A DNA stretch of 64,000 bases, from positions 62,001 to 126,000 of the forward strand of contig NZ_CP127161.1 of assembly GCF_030263895.1 (NCBI RefSeq), given 5' to 3'. Position numbers and translations under genes: made by a program. The notes below the pieces were generated by a model, which ran no database searches, was not told the DNA's origin, and saw only the letters and a program-made list of their open reading frames with translations. Positions 1-8,773 of this stretch are shown one piece after another. Every line of letters begins with the position of its first letter. Positions within the stretch are counted from its first letter, which is position 1. This stretch comes from Proteiniborus sp. MB09-C3. GTDB lineage: Bacteria; Bacillota; Clostridia; Tissierellales; Proteiniboraceae.

Positions 1-471
<471 letters not shown>

Positions 472-496
472 TCATTTAGAAAATTACCATCAAATA

Positions 497-946
497 TTAT
501 ATCACATACTTGTTTTCTATGTCTCTAATTTTATTTACTCTTCTTTCATGTTTTCCACCTTGAAATTCTGCTTTAAGCCAAGTATCTATTATTTCAAGAG
601 CTAGGTCTTTTCCTGTAACCCTTGCTCCTATGGCAAGTATATTGGCATTATTATGTTCTATTGACATTCTTGCAGAGTAGCAGTCACCACATAAAGCACA
701 TCTAATTCCTGGAACTTTATTAGCAGATATTGATATGCCTATTCCTGTGCCGCAACAAATAATTCCTCTGTCACATTCGCCATTTTTTACTGCCTCTGCA
801 ACCTTTTCTCCAAAATCCGGATAATCTACTGATTCTGTAGAGTTTGTGCCAAAATCTATATATTCTATACCTTTTTCATCTAGATATTCTTTAATATATC
901 CTTTAAGTTCATATCCGGCGTGATCACAGCCTAATCCAATTTTCAT
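497..946 (-). CDS. rpiB: Ribose-5-phosphate isomerase B (RpiB/LacA family)
   Basis: Interconverts ribose 5-phosphate and ribulose 5-phosphate in the pentose phosphate pathway. The 149-residue length is normal. The N-terminal GCDHAG motif (residues 6-11) and the catalytic cysteine region CCGTGIG (64-70) are intact, followed by GARVTG near residue 107. The start has GAGGAGG close upstream. Only two bases separate it from the upstream ywlE gene, so the two are probably co-transcribed. Galactose-6-phosphate isomerase subunits are related, but the synteny (ywlE, tsaC, upp) supports RpiB. Confidence 0.95.
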   Translation of the reverse strand: MKIGLGCDHAGYELKGYIKEYLDEKGIEYIDFGTNSTESVDYPDFGEKVAEAVKNGECDRGIICCGTGIGISISANKVPGIRCALCGDCYSARMSIEHNNANILAIGARVTGKDLALEIIDTWLKAEFQGGKHERRVNKIRDIENKYVI

Positions 947-948
947 GC

Positions 949-1428
949 TTATTCCTCCTCATTTTTTTCTGCTAATTTTTCTATAATATTAATAAGTGCA
1001 TTTTTTATCTCCATTAAGCTTTTTTCATATTCCTCCACAGGAGCTCCATATGGGTCCCTAATATCCCTGTGTTTTTCCATATTTTCATAAGCAAATTCGG
1101 TTAGTGTAAATGTTTTGTGTATAGACTTATCGTTAATGGATATTATTGCTCTTTTATGATCGTTTGTCATTGCAAGTATCAAGTCTGCATTATCTATCAT
1201 CTCTTTTGTAAGCTGCCTAGATTTATGATCAGATATATCTATAGATTGTCTTTCCATGGCTTCTATAGCCTGACTCGAGGCAGATTCTCCAGTTGCCGCA
1301 AATACTCCTGCGGATTCTACATTGAATTCCTTCTGCAAGCCTTTTTTATTTATCATGTCTCTAAATAGACCTTCTGCCATACTGCTTCTGCATGTATTTC
1401 CAGTACAAACAAAAAGAATAGTTCTCAA
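949..1428 (-). CDS. ywlE: Low-molecular-weight protein phosphatase (YwlE/LMWPTP family)
   Basis: Predicted cytoplasmic low-molecular-weight phosphatase. In Bacillus YwlE removes phosphate from protein arginine, reversing McsB; other members act on phosphotyrosine. The P-loop CTGNTCRSS carries the nucleophile Cys8 and Arg14, and the general-acid aspartate is in the DIRDPYG motif near the C-terminus. A longer reading frame begins at 1476, but its first 16 residues match nothing in the family and run into a dispersed repeat. AAAGGAGGAG seven bases before the TTG at 1428 makes that the start (160 residues). Thr9 following the catalytic Cys, as in YwlE, favours arginine phosphatase activity; this is inference. 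Confidence 0.88.
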   Translation of the reverse strand: MRTILFVCTGNTCRSSMAEGLFRDMINKKGLQKEFNVESAGVFAATGESASSQAIEAMERQSIDISDHKSRQLTKEMIDNADLILAMTNDHKRAIISINDKSIHKTFTLTEFAYENMEKHRDIRDPYGAPVEEYEKSLMEIKNALINIIEKLAEKNEEE

Positions 1429-1487
1429 CCTATCTCCTCCTTTACAAGTCATACTAAACGCAGTGAAGTATCTCATCCTTTAACCAA

Positions 1488-1514
1488 AGACCCGTTCGCT
1501 ATGCTCAGGGTGAC
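1488..1514. repeat. Dispersed palindromic repeat, short degenerate copy
   Basis: Contains TTCGCTATGCTCAGGGTGAC, one arm of the repeat family found throughout the window. It lies between tsaC and ywlE. Confidence 0.6.
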
Positions 1515-1542
1515 TATTTTCACGCAGCCTATATTTCTAAAA

Positions 1543-2595
1543 TTAAATTATTTTACCTCCTGCTGCTTTTTTCATTCTATTCATAATTGCCTTTCCTATA
1601 CCTTTTTCTTCTACAGCTTCAGCTATTATTATATCAACCTTTATTTTATCAAATTCTCTTAAGACATTGAATAAATTTGCTGCTATAGTCTCTGGAAGCT
1701 CTCTATCTCCAACTATAAGTATATTATTATTTTGATATTTTTCATAGGTTTGCTTAGTGGCCATTATCCCCACATTCATTCCCAGAGCCTCATATTCTCT
1801 ACAAAGCTCTGTAGTCCTTTGGATAATTTTTTCTATATTTCCCCTGACTATAACCATCTTTGCATCAGGTGAATAATGCTTATATTTTTGTCCAGGTGAT
1901 TTTGGAATAATATTAGTATTAGTCATTTCAATGGCTTTATCATATTCTACCTTTGGTAAAACAGTCAATAGGTCTTCAATAGTGATACCGCCTGGCCTCA
2001 ATATAGTAGGTACATCGCCAGAAATATCTAGAACAGTAGATTCTAGCCCCACTCCAGTACTTCCTCCATCTATTATCATATCTATTTTTCCAGATAAATC
2101 ATGTATTACATGAGAAGAATTTGTTGGACTTGGTTTCCCCGAAGTATTTGCACTTGGAGCTGCTATAGGAAGCTTTGAATATCTTATTAATTCTAATGCT
2201 ATATTATGATTTGGCATTCTAATGGCAACTGTTGATAATCCACCTGTTATTATATCAGGAATTTTATTTGTTCTTCTGAATATAAGGGTCAAAGGCCCTG
2301 GCCAGAACTTCTCCATGAGTATGTATGCTTGCTGCGGTATGGCTTCTACAAGCCCTTCAAGCTGAGATATACTGCTTATATGAACTATTAAGGGGTTGTC
2401 CTGAGGCCTGCCCTTAGCTAAATATATACTTTTTACTGCTGCTTCCTCTAATGCATTTGCTCCTAGACCGTATACTGTTTCTGTAGGAAATGCAACAGTT
2501 CCACCATTTTTAATTATTTCTGCAGCCTCCATAATCTTATCTATCTCTGGATAGAATGGGTCTATTGATAATATATTTGTGCTTTTTTCTTTCAT
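1543..2595 (-). CDS. tsaC: L-threonylcarbamoyladenylate synthase (Sua5/YwlC type)
   Basis: Makes threonylcarbamoyl-AMP from threonine, bicarbonate and ATP, the first step of t6A modification at position 37 of ANN-decoding tRNAs. It is 350 residues, the long Sua5 form: the YrdC domain covers about residues 15-210 with FPTETVYGLGANA near 36, KGRPQDNPLIVH near 63 and SANTSGKPSPT near 148, followed by the C-terminal Sua5 domain (about 225-345). The ATG has AAGAAGGG eight bases upstream. Position between prfA/prmC and ywlE/rpiB matches Bacillus ywlC. Confidence 0.95.
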   Translation of the reverse strand: MKEKSTNILSIDPFYPEIDKIMEAAEIIKNGGTVAFPTETVYGLGANALEEAAVKSIYLAKGRPQDNPLIVHISSISQLEGLVEAIPQQAYILMEKFWPGPLTLIFRRTNKIPDIITGGLSTVAIRMPNHNIALELIRYSKLPIAAPSANTSGKPSPTNSSHVIHDLSGKIDMIIDGGSTGVGLESTVLDISGDVPTILRPGGITIEDLLTVLPKVEYDKAIEMTNTNIIPKSPGQKYKHYSPDAKMVIVRGNIEKIIQRTTELCREYEALGMNVGIMATKQTYEKYQNNNILIVGDRELPETIAANLFNVLREFDKIKVDIIIAEAVEEKGIGKAIMNRMKKAAGGKII

Positions 2596-2659
2596 TATTT
2601 TTTCCCTTCTTTAATTTATCTTTAGCTCTGAAGAATAAATCCCCTGATGCCATCAATTT

Positions 2660-2686
2660 TGTCATCTTGAGCAAAACAAAGGATCT
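2660..2686. repeat. Dispersed palindromic repeat, degenerate single arm
   Basis: TGTCATCTTGAGCAAAACAA followed by AGGATCT resembles the TGTCATYCTGAGCG..GCGAAGRATCT arm of the window-wide repeat. It lies between the divergent tsaC and ZIP transporter genes. Confidence 0.5.
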
Positions 2687-2792
2687 ATTTTCATATTTGA
2701 TTTATATAATTCTATTATCTGCTTTCTTAAAATATATATTATATTAGCTTTATAAATAATTCAACATATTAATATGGATTGAGGTGTTCTTA

Positions 2793-3536
2793 TTGTCTCA
2801 AACTTTAATAATAACTATTATAGGAACATTGGTAGGCGTTGTTGGAACAGGCTTAGGCGGATTGATAGCATTGTTTATTGTTAAACCAAGTTCAAGATTT
2901 TTAGGAATTCTTATAGGAATTACTAGTGGCATCATGTTGAGTGTAGTTGCATTTGATTTGCTCCCAGAATCCTATGAAATAGCTGGTCTAGGAACGGAAA
3001 TACTGGGGATACTTCTTGGAGTACTTACTGTAGTAATTATTGAAGGTTTTTTTCCTGCTAATAAAAAAAATAAAACTTCATCGAATTCTAAAGTACACTT
3101 TTTCAGAACAGGGGCTCTTTTAGGAATAGCTATAGCTATCCACAATTTGCCTGAAGGATTAGCTATAGGCTCTGGATATATGTTTACCTCTAAAATGGGA
3201 ATCACAATGGCCATAATAATTGCTCTGCACAATTTCCCTGAAGGGTTAGCCATGGCCGCCCCTTTAAGATTAAGTGGCTCATCTGCATTTAGGGTAGTGC
3301 TTTATACGATTCTTGTAGGAATACCTACTGGTATTGGAGCATTTATTGGAGCATTATTAGGAAGTGTGTCTAACTTTTTTATTGGATTGTGTTTAGCCTT
3401 TGCTGGAGGAACCATGCTTTATATAACCTGTGGTGAAATGATTCCAGATGCTAAATCCTTACATGGAGGCAGAGCATCAGCCATAGGAATAGTTCTTGGA
3501 TTTATTATTGGGATCGTTGTGTCGGTTAGCTTGTAG
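2793..3536 (+). CDS. ZIP-family metal transporter
   Basis: Predicted inner-membrane importer of zinc or another divalent metal. The 248 residues are almost wholly hydrophobic, with about eight membrane segments. Two family signatures are present: IHNLPEGLAIG in TM4 and LHNFPEGLAMA in TM5, the His/Glu-containing metal site of ZIP proteins. A GTG at 2784 is possible, but GAGGTG lies six bases before the TTG at 2793, so I start there. It is the only plus-strand backbone gene in the first half of the window and is divergent from tsaC. The metal cannot be told from sequence; no regulatory site was recognised. Confidence 0.88.
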   Translation: MSQTLIITIIGTLVGVVGTGLGGLIALFIVKPSSRFLGILIGITSGIMLSVVAFDLLPESYEIAGLGTEILGILLGVLTVVIIEGFFPANKKNKTSSNSKVHFFRTGALLGIAIAIHNLPEGLAIGSGYMFTSKMGITMAIIIALHNFPEGLAMAAPLRLSGSSAFRVVLYTILVGIPTGIGAFIGALLGSVSNFFIGLCLAFAGGTMLYITCGEMIPDAKSLHGGRASAIGIVLGFIIGIVVSVSL

Positions 3537-3544
3537 GTAGGAGT

Positions 3545-3645
3545 AGAGTAGGGGAATGAAAATTTCATTCCTCCCTCATCAGACCGTACATACGACTTTC
3601 CCGCACACGGCTTTCCAATATTCTTTTTCCTTCAGAGCCTGTACA
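3545..3645 (-). mobile_element. Group II intron remnant (region around the missing reverse transcriptase)
   Basis: On the minus strand the stretch AAGCCGTGTGCGGGAAAG, then TCGTATGTACGGTCTGATGAGG and CCCTACTCTACTCC, matches the conserved hairpin and flanks that precede and follow the reverse transcriptase gene in bacterial group II introns. No reverse transcriptase, and no complete domain V, can be read nearby. A short palindrome (GGAATGAAA/TTTCATTCC) sits where the protein gene would be. It lies between the convergent ZIP and PIN genes. The assignment rests on recognised sequence, not on an alignment. Confidence 0.65.
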
Positions 3646-3659
3646 AAATCTATAAAACA

Positions 3660-4193
3660 CTATTTAATTGTTCTAAGGTACTCAGTAAAAGTCGCAGTTG
3701 GCAGTATTCTTCTTTTACCAATCATGTTTGTCCATATCTGATTCCCAGTTGTCTCATCAATATACCCTTCATTTAATGCAGCTACTAATATATCACCAGT
3801 AGCTACATGCTCTAAACCATATTTTTCAATATACTTAGATATATCTCTTAGATTATTAGATGCAATAATTCCATTATAAGTTTTAGCTAGGGCTATAGCT
3901 GCTGCTTCACCTTTACCAATTACCTTTTCTCCTTTAGGTGGTGCTATTGCCAATTCGTAATATAGATTGTACTCCTCTGTATTTACCAGTATTTCTTTTG
4001 TAGAAATATCTCCACTTAAACATAATTCACTCACCTTACGCTTTATGTGTGGAATACTAGGGCTAGATAATTCGTTAAATACAGGCCTTGGCAGTATTAT
4101 TTTTCCTGGATACAGCTTGAGTAGAATGTTCTCTTCCTTCACCCACAAGAAAGAAGAGATACAGTCAGTATCAAAAAAAAGTTTATCAGTCAT
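3660..4193 (-). CDS. PIN-like domain protein, last gene of an Xre/ImmA module
   Basis: 177 residues resembling PIN ribonucleases of toxin-antitoxin systems. The first strand FFDTDCISSFL carries Asp8 and Asp10, followed by FNEL (Glu41) and GKGEAAAIALAK (Glu96), the usual spacing of the PIN acidic cluster. The later canonical acidic pair is not clear: the segment reads ASNNLRD (111-117). Its ATG overlaps the end of the ImmA-type gene by eight bases (4186-4193), implying coupled translation. It may be an RNase toxin or effector held in check by the two genes before it; that role is inference, and catalytic activity is uncertain given the Asn residues. Confidence 0.7.
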   Translation of the reverse strand: MTDKLFFDTDCISSFLWVKEENILLKLYPGKIILPRPVFNELSSPSIPHIKRKVSELCLSGDISTKEILVNTEEYNLYYELAIAPPKGEKVIGKGEAAAIALAKTYNGIIASNNLRDISKYIEKYGLEHVATGDILVAALNEGYIDETTGNQIWTNMIGKRRILPTATFTEYLRTIK

Positions 4194-4944
4194 ATACTTC
4201 TTCCTCTTCTGTATCTAAACCATAAACAATATCGCTTCTAAATCCATCTAATAAAAGTTCCTCATATTTTCCATGTGATATCGCATCTTCATTTTTTAAC
4301 TTCTCAGCTAATCTAATATACTTTCCAAAAGTAACATACTGCCTATCTTCTGGCGTGGGTGTATATAATTCATCATCATATCCAAGTCTTCTAGCAGAAG
4401 CTATTATTCCAGTCTTCATAGTATTAGCTTTTTCATGACTTAGATATCCATCATTTATTAATCTCCATAATATAGCTTGCCTACTGATGCCAAAATTCTG
4501 TTCTATTCTTATAACATCTTCTATATCAAGTTCCTGCTTTTCTTTTTCAAGTTTATTTCTTACAAAGTAAGATAATGCTTCATAGGGTATTAAAAAGTAA
4601 GATGCGAACATATCTGCTTCCTTTTCTTGAGGGTCCTTATTTATTTCAAGGTCCGTAGAGCAGACAATGCTTTTAAAATCCTCGTGAAAAAACAGATGAT
4701 AAAGTTCATGGGCTATTGTAAAACGCTGTCTACCATAAGTTGAAGTGGAGTTAACTCCAATGATTTTATTCTTTCCATCTCTAATGCAAATCCCACTTAC
4801 TCGACCACTCATAGGATAAAATACTATAGTTAAATCATCGCTATTATGGATTAGAGAAAATATATCTATTGGAGAGTTGGCATCTTCGCCAAATTCTTTT
4901 CTTAAAATTATAGCTTCACTGTTCAGTTCAATCTTCTCTTTCAA
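4186..4944 (-). CDS. ImmA/IrrE-family metallopeptidase
   Basis: 252 residues. The zinc-protease motif HELYH (residues 79-83) is followed by EKEADMFASYFLIP near 110, supplying the third ligand; this is the COG2856/ImmA-IrrE signature. Known relatives (ICEBs1 ImmA, Deinococcus IrrE) cleave an Xre-type repressor from the same operon. The region after about residue 150 is less conserved. Translation probably starts at the TTG at 4944, with GAGGGGG upstream, three bases after the regulator ends, and the gene overlaps the PIN gene. It probably relieves repression by the upstream HTH protein when triggered; the trigger is unknown. Confidence 0.85.
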   Translation of the reverse strand: MKEKIELNSEAIILRKEFGEDANSPIDIFSLIHNSDDLTIVFYPMSGRVSGICIRDGKNKIIGVNSTSTYGRQRFTIAHELYHLFFHEDFKSIVCSTDLEINKDPQEKEADMFASYFLIPYEALSYFVRNKLEKEKQELDIEDVIRIEQNFGISRQAILWRLINDGYLSHEKANTMKTGIIASARRLGYDDELYTPTPEDRQYVTFGKYIRLAEKLKNEDAISHGKYEELLLDGFRSDIVYGLDTEEEEVYD

Positions 4945-4947
4945 GTT

Positions 4948-5286
4948 TTATTCCCCCTCAAGTAAGCCTTCCATAAACCGTAGATTTAGTGCTATCTTAT
5001 TCATAGCAGCTATGGTATTTAAATCTTCTATAGTAACACTTTTTGCCCTAAGAGCTATTGGCATCTGTACGAATTCACAAGACTCATCCATAAAATAATC
5101 CATAGTACATCCAAAAAGCTCTGCTGCCTTTTCGAGCACATCAACACTAAACTGCCTTTCATTTTTTTCACATTTTGAAATATAACTCTGGTCAACATCT
5201 AAATACTCAGCAATCATACTCTGTGTAAAACCGCTTCTATTTCGCAACTCACTAAATCTTTTACCTACTAAATCAAAATTTAGCAT
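4948..5286 (-). CDS. Xre-family helix-turn-helix regulator
   Basis: 112 residues. A Cro/C1-type HTH spans about residues 8-63 (GKRFSELRNRSGFTQSMIAE, then SYISKCEKNER as recognition helix region), followed by a short alpha-helical tail. GGGAGGTG precedes the ATG. It is the first gene of a three-gene unit with the ImmA/IrrE peptidase and PIN protein, and probably represses its own promoter, which holds a matching inverted repeat (5321-5362). It would be the substrate of the peptidase by analogy with ImmR/ImmA. Confidence 0.88.
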   Translation of the reverse strand: MLNFDLVGKRFSELRNRSGFTQSMIAEYLDVDQSYISKCEKNERQFSVDVLEKAAELFGCTMDYFMDESCEFVQMPIALRAKSVTIEDLNTIAAMNKIALNLRFMEGLLEGE

Positions 5287-5306
5287 AGTTACACCTCCCT
5301 AATTAC

Positions 5307-5362
5307 ATTATATGTTAGTCTTGTCATAATTGCAACTGAATATACAAGAAAAAATATGACAA
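5307..5362 (-). promoter_or_regulatory. Promoter and inverted-repeat operator of the Xre/ImmA/PIN operon
   Basis: On the minus strand TTGCAA (5330-5335) and TATAAT (5307-5312) are 17 bases apart. TTGTCATA (5321-5328) and TATGACAA (5355-5362) form an 8-base inverted repeat, one half between -35 and -10 and the other upstream, a layout fitting autorepression by the HTH protein. Binding is inferred. Confidence 0.6.
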
Positions 5363-5400
5363 ACTTAAGTTTTTATTTTGGATTCTACCTATTTCAAACA

Positions 5401-5445
5401 TAAAGAAAAGCATAACTCCTACAACTATAGTTGTATAAGTTATGC
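5401..5445 (-). terminator. Terminator downstream of prfA
   Basis: Near-perfect hairpin: GCATAACT and ACAACTATAGTTGT with AGTTATGC on the far side (5410-5445), followed on the minus strand by TTTTCTTTA. It ends the prmC-prfA transcription unit. Confidence 0.75.
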
Positions 5446-5462
5446 TCAATTTCTATTTAGCT

Positions 5463-5496
5463 AGAGCTTTTTCAGTGGCATCGGGAAACCCCGACT
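5463..5496. repeat. Solitary end of the large palindromic repeat, plus small hairpin
   Basis: Just after the prfA stop, GCTTTTTCAGTGGC matches the terminal sequence of the 120-125 bp repeats at 15.4, 33.5 and 41.0 kb. It adjoins TCGGG-AAAC-CCCGA with a T-run on the plus strand. No internal part of the element is present, so it may be a remnant. Confidence 0.45.
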
Positions 5497-5499
5497 TTT

Positions 5500-6567
5500 T
5501 TAGTCTACCTGCTGAAGTTTTTCTGCCTGTGCACTTGTTATTAGTGCATCAAGCATTTCATTTATATCTCCGTCTAAAAATGCTTCCAATTTATAAACAG
5601 TTACATTTATTCTGTGATCTGTTATTCTTCCTTGCGGGAAGTTATATGTTCTTATTTTAGCACTCCTATCTCCAGTTCCGACCTGATTTCTTCTAGCCTC
5701 TGCAATTTCAGCATTTTGTTCTTCCATCATCTGGTCATAAAGTCTAGCCTTTAGTATCTTAAAGGCTTTTTCTTTATTCTTTAACTGAGACTTTTCATCC
5801 TGACATGCTACAACCATTCCTGTAGGTATATGGGTAAGCCTAACAGCTGAGTCTGTAGTATTAACACTTTGCCCACCATTACCTGAAGAACGATACACGT
5901 CAACACGTACATCTGCTGGGTTAATTTCAAAATCAATATCATCTACTTCTGGAAGCACAGCTACAGTTGCAGTTGAAGTGTGAATTCTTCCACTTGATTC
6001 AGTAGCAGGAACTCTCTGAACCCTATGAACTCCACTTTCATATTTAAGCCTGCTATATGCGCCCTTACCCTTTATCATGAATATAACTTCTTTGAATCCA
6101 CCAATACCTTGATCGTTGGAATTCATCATCTCAACCTTCCAACGCTGTCTTTCAGCAAATCTAGTATACATTCTAAATAAGTCGCCCGCAAATATCCCTG
6201 CTTCGTCTCCACCAGCACCTGCACGGATCTCCACTATAACGTTCTTATCATCATTTGGATCCTTTGGAATAAGAAGTGTTCGCAATTCTTCAGTTAATTC
6301 ATCACATTTTTGAGTAAGTTCTTCCACTTCAAGCTTTACAAGCTCTCTGAAATCGTCATCTAACTTTTCCTTAAGCATTTCCTTTGAATCTTCTAGTTGA
6401 GTAACAGCTTCATTGTACTCTCTGTATTTTAATACTATAGGCTCAATTTCAGCATGTTCTTTCACATATTTTTGCCATTCTGGAATATTGTTTATTATCT
6501 CTGGATCAATTATCTTTTCACTTAATTCTTCGTATCTCTCTTCTGTAAATTTTAATTTATCTAACAC
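5500..6567 (-). CDS. prfA: Peptide chain release factor 1
   Basis: Recognises UAA and UAG in the ribosomal A site and triggers peptide release. The PAT anticodon-like motif lies in [18 protein letters not shown] and the catalytic GGQ in [14 protein letters not shown] (about residue 229). Length 355 is normal. An upstream GTG at 6576 lies inside the ribosome site; GAGGTG six bases before the GTG at 6567 gives [15 protein letters not shown], which fits the family N-terminus. It follows prmC, whose product methylates the GGQ glutamine of this protein. Confidence 0.97.
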   Translation of the reverse strand: MLDKLKFTEERYEELSEKIIDPEIINNIPEWQKYVKEHAEIEPIVLKYREYNEAVTQLEDSKEMLKEKLDDDFRELVKLEVEELTQKCDELTEELRTLLIPKDPNDDKNVIVEIRAGAGGDEAGIFAGDLFRMYTRFAERQRWKVEMMNSNDQGIGGFKEVIFMIKGKGAYSRLKYESGVHRVQRVPATESSGRIHTSTATVAVLPEVDDIDFEINPADVRVDVYRSSGNGGQSVNTTDSAVRLTHIPTGMVVACQDEKSQLKNKEKAFKILKARLYDQMMEEQNAEIAEARRNQVGTGDRSAKIRTYNFPQGRITDHRINVTVYKLEAFLDGDINEMLDALITSAQAEKLQQVD

Positions 6568-6639
6568 GATTTTCACCTCATCACTACGGATTTATCCAGT
6601 GTAATATTATATCATATTTTTATACTGCACGCTACTATT

Positions 6640-6706
6640 TTATATCGTCATACCGGATACAGCAGATATAGATTAAACCCTTCGTAAGCAATACTTATAC
6701 TGCTAT
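6640..6706. repeat. Degenerate dispersed repeat upstream of prfA
   Basis: CCCTTCGTAAGCAATACTTA followed by TACTGC resembles the first half of the repeats at 28.2 and 29.1 kb (CTTCGTRAGTAAGGCTTATACTG), with a possible GTCATACCGGA partner arm. It fills most of the 140-base gap between prfA and prmC. Confidence 0.4.
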
Positions 6707-6707
6707 T

Positions 6708-7637
6708 TCAGGGCAACAGCTTGCAGTCTCCATTCTCAATTGCCTTAAAAAAACCTACAACTACTCTATCATGCCCAGCCAAATCTTTTATTATCTCTAC
6801 GCATGACAAGGGGACGTTTCCCTTGTCTTCTTCCAGCATTTTTCTGACGGCAGCTCCTTGATTATATCCTATTTCCATTGCTAAGACTCCATTATCTGAA
6901 AGGTATTTACCACTATCCTTTACTATTCTTCTATAGAAGTCTAGGCCATCATCCCCCCCATCTAATGCAAGCTTTGGCTCGTACTCTGCGACTTCTTTTT
7001 GTAACCCTGCTATATCATTTGTTGGGATGTATGGCGGATTTGATACGATTATGTCTATAGAATTCTGTAGTTTTAACTTCTCTAGCGGTTCAAATAAATC
7101 TCCATTGAGAAAAGTCACCTTTGATTCTAGACCTAGCTTCTTTGAATTTTCAGTAGCCACTTGAAGAGCTATGTCGCTTACATCTATAGAATATATATGA
7201 ACATTTTCTAGATAGTGCGCCAGGCTTAATGTAATAGCTCCACTTCCTGTTCCAATATCTACAATCTTTATAGTATCTTTATTATTAAAATACCCTTTAT
7301 TTACAATATCTATTATATACTCAACTAAAACTTCCGTATCAGGCCTTGGAATCAGTACTCCTTCTTTTACAAAAAAGTCAAGACCCATAAATTCTTGATT
7401 TTTCAATATATATTGAATAGGATATCCACTTTTTCTTTTATCAATAAGATTTAAAAACTTATCCACAAAATGACTATCAACTACTTGATCTTTATGTGTA
7501 TAAGTATAGATTTTGTCAACATTAAGCACATTACAAAGTAATAATTGAGAGTCAAGAAGGGGATTATTATATTCCCCTTCTTCTAAAGCTTCTAAGCCTT
7601 TTTTAATTAAATCAGCAATTGTATAGGCAACTACCAA
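6708..7637 (-). CDS. prmC: Release factor glutamine N5-methyltransferase
   Basis: Methylates the GGQ glutamine of release factors using S-adenosylmethionine. 309 residues: an N-terminal helical substrate-binding domain (about 1-85), then a Rossmann methyltransferase with VDIGTGSGA (126-134) and the catalytic NPPY (200-203). The TTG start at 7637 has AGGAGG seven bases upstream and overlaps the end of the DUF1385 gene by seven bases, so translation is likely coupled. prfA follows after about 140 bases. Confidence 0.95.
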   Translation of the reverse strand: MVVAYTIADLIKKGLEALEEGEYNNPLLDSQLLLCNVLNVDKIYTYTHKDQVVDSHFVDKFLNLIDKRKSGYPIQYILKNQEFMGLDFFVKEGVLIPRPDTEVLVEYIIDIVNKGYFNNKDTIKIVDIGTGSGAITLSLAHYLENVHIYSIDVSDIALQVATENSKKLGLESKVTFLNGDLFEPLEKLKLQNSIDIIVSNPPYIPTNDIAGLQKEVAEYEPKLALDGGDDGLDFYRRIVKDSGKYLSDNGVLAMEIGYNQGAAVRKMLEEDKGNVPLSCVEIIKDLAGHDRVVVGFFKAIENGDCKLLP

Positions 7638-8590
7638 CGGTCTGCCTCCTTGTCATCTACTAATACTCCTTTTAGTGCTTCTATGGCAACTTCTATCTGT
7701 GGACCATCTGGCTCCCTTGTAGTAGCTATTTTTTGTATCAATAGCCCTGGATAAGATAGCCAATATGCTAGCTTGCTGTTACTTCTACCTATAATTCTAT
7801 TTATCTCATATGATATTCCAGCTATAACTGGAAGCATTGCAATTCTTATTAAAAATCTTTTTAAAGGATTTGGCCAGCCAAAGAATGCAAACACTAATAT
7901 ACTTATTATCATTACCATGAAAAGAAAGCTGGTACCACATCTTGGGTGAAGAATAGGATATTTCTTTACATTTTCTACAGTAAGCTCCTCTTCATGCTCG
8001 TAGCAGTGAATGGTCTTATGCTCTGCACCATGATATTCAAATACTCTTTGTATATCCTTCATTTTTGAAATAGCAACTACATATGCTAAAAACATCAGTA
8101 TCCTTATAAGTCCTTCTATTGAATTTAGAATTATAGGAGATTCAATATTTCTTTTTATGAGGTTTGTTATAAATGTTGGTCCCAGCATAAATACTACTAT
8201 TGCAATCAACATAGAGATAAACACTGAAATGTACATTGCTACGTTTTCTGCTTTATCCTTAAAAACCTTATCGAAAAACTTATCTATTTTCCCGGGTTCG
8301 GTTGCTTCTTCTTCCTCATAAAACTGTGCTGAATACATAAGAGATTCTACACCTATGACCATAGCCTCTATAAGACCTACTACACCTCTCACAAATGGCC
8401 ACTTTAAAAATTTATATTTTGTAGATGGAGTTTTTATGGCTTCTTTTTTAAGCTCTATCTGATTATCAGGCTTTCTTACAGCAATGGCTATATCTTTTGG
8501 CCCCTTCATCATTACTCCTTCGATTAATGCCTGCCCGCCAATAGTAGTGCAGTGCTTTGGTTTTCTTTGTACATCTTTTATTTTTGGCAA
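7631..8590 (-). CDS. DUF1385 integral membrane protein (YqhQ-like)
   Basis: 319 residues of unknown biochemical role. The family signature GGQALIEGVMM lies near the N-terminus (18-28). Several membrane segments follow (about 100-125, 140-165 and 210-255), with the conserved EYHGAEHKTIHCYEH stretch and HPRCGTSFLF between them. DUF1385 genes are commonly found beside rpmE, prmC and prfA in clostridia, which matches here. The frame opens with a GTG at 8599 that overlaps AGGAG; the TTG at 8590, eight bases beyond, is better placed. The His/Cys-rich loops suggest metal binding, but this is not established. Confidence 0.88.
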   Translation of the reverse strand: MPKIKDVQRKPKHCTTIGGQALIEGVMMKGPKDIAIAVRKPDNQIELKKEAIKTPSTKYKFLKWPFVRGVVGLIEAMVIGVESLMYSAQFYEEEEATEPGKIDKFFDKVFKDKAENVAMYISVFISMLIAIVVFMLGPTFITNLIKRNIESPIILNSIEGLIRILMFLAYVVAISKMKDIQRVFEYHGAEHKTIHCYEHEEELTVENVKKYPILHPRCGTSFLFMVMIISILVFAFFGWPNPLKRFLIRIAMLPVIAGISYEINRIIGRSNSKLAYWLSYPGLLIQKIATTREPDGPQIEVAIEALKGVLVDDKEADRW

Positions 8591-8655
8591 AAAAACCACT
8601 CCTAAATTTTAGTCTTTGATTTTTATTATAACATACAATAATAATATTGAATACA

Positions 8656-8700
8656 AAAGTAAAAAGTCAGGGATTTTGAACAATTAATAGCCCCTGACTT
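8656..8700 (-). terminator. Terminator after the 91-residue coiled-coil gene
   Basis: AAGTCAGGG and CCCCTGACTT pair across a loop (8664-8700), followed on the minus strand by TTTTTACTTTTG. It separates the small gene from the DUF1385 gene. Confidence 0.75.
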
Positions 8701-8773
8701 GATAACATCAATAATTATACTTATTGTATTAATGACTTTATTTTTACTATATCTGACCAATTATTCGCTGTTA

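Noticed and set aside
1429-1476. Upstream extension of the ywlE reading frame
   Set aside because: The added residues are encoded near a dispersed repeat, match no phosphatase, and lie before a proper ribosome site for the TTG at 1428.
2972-3253. Minus-strand frame inside the ZIP gene
   Set aside because: The Pro/Ile-rich product is the complement of the ZIP transporter; the plus-strand signatures HNLPEGLA and HNFPEGLA are decisive.
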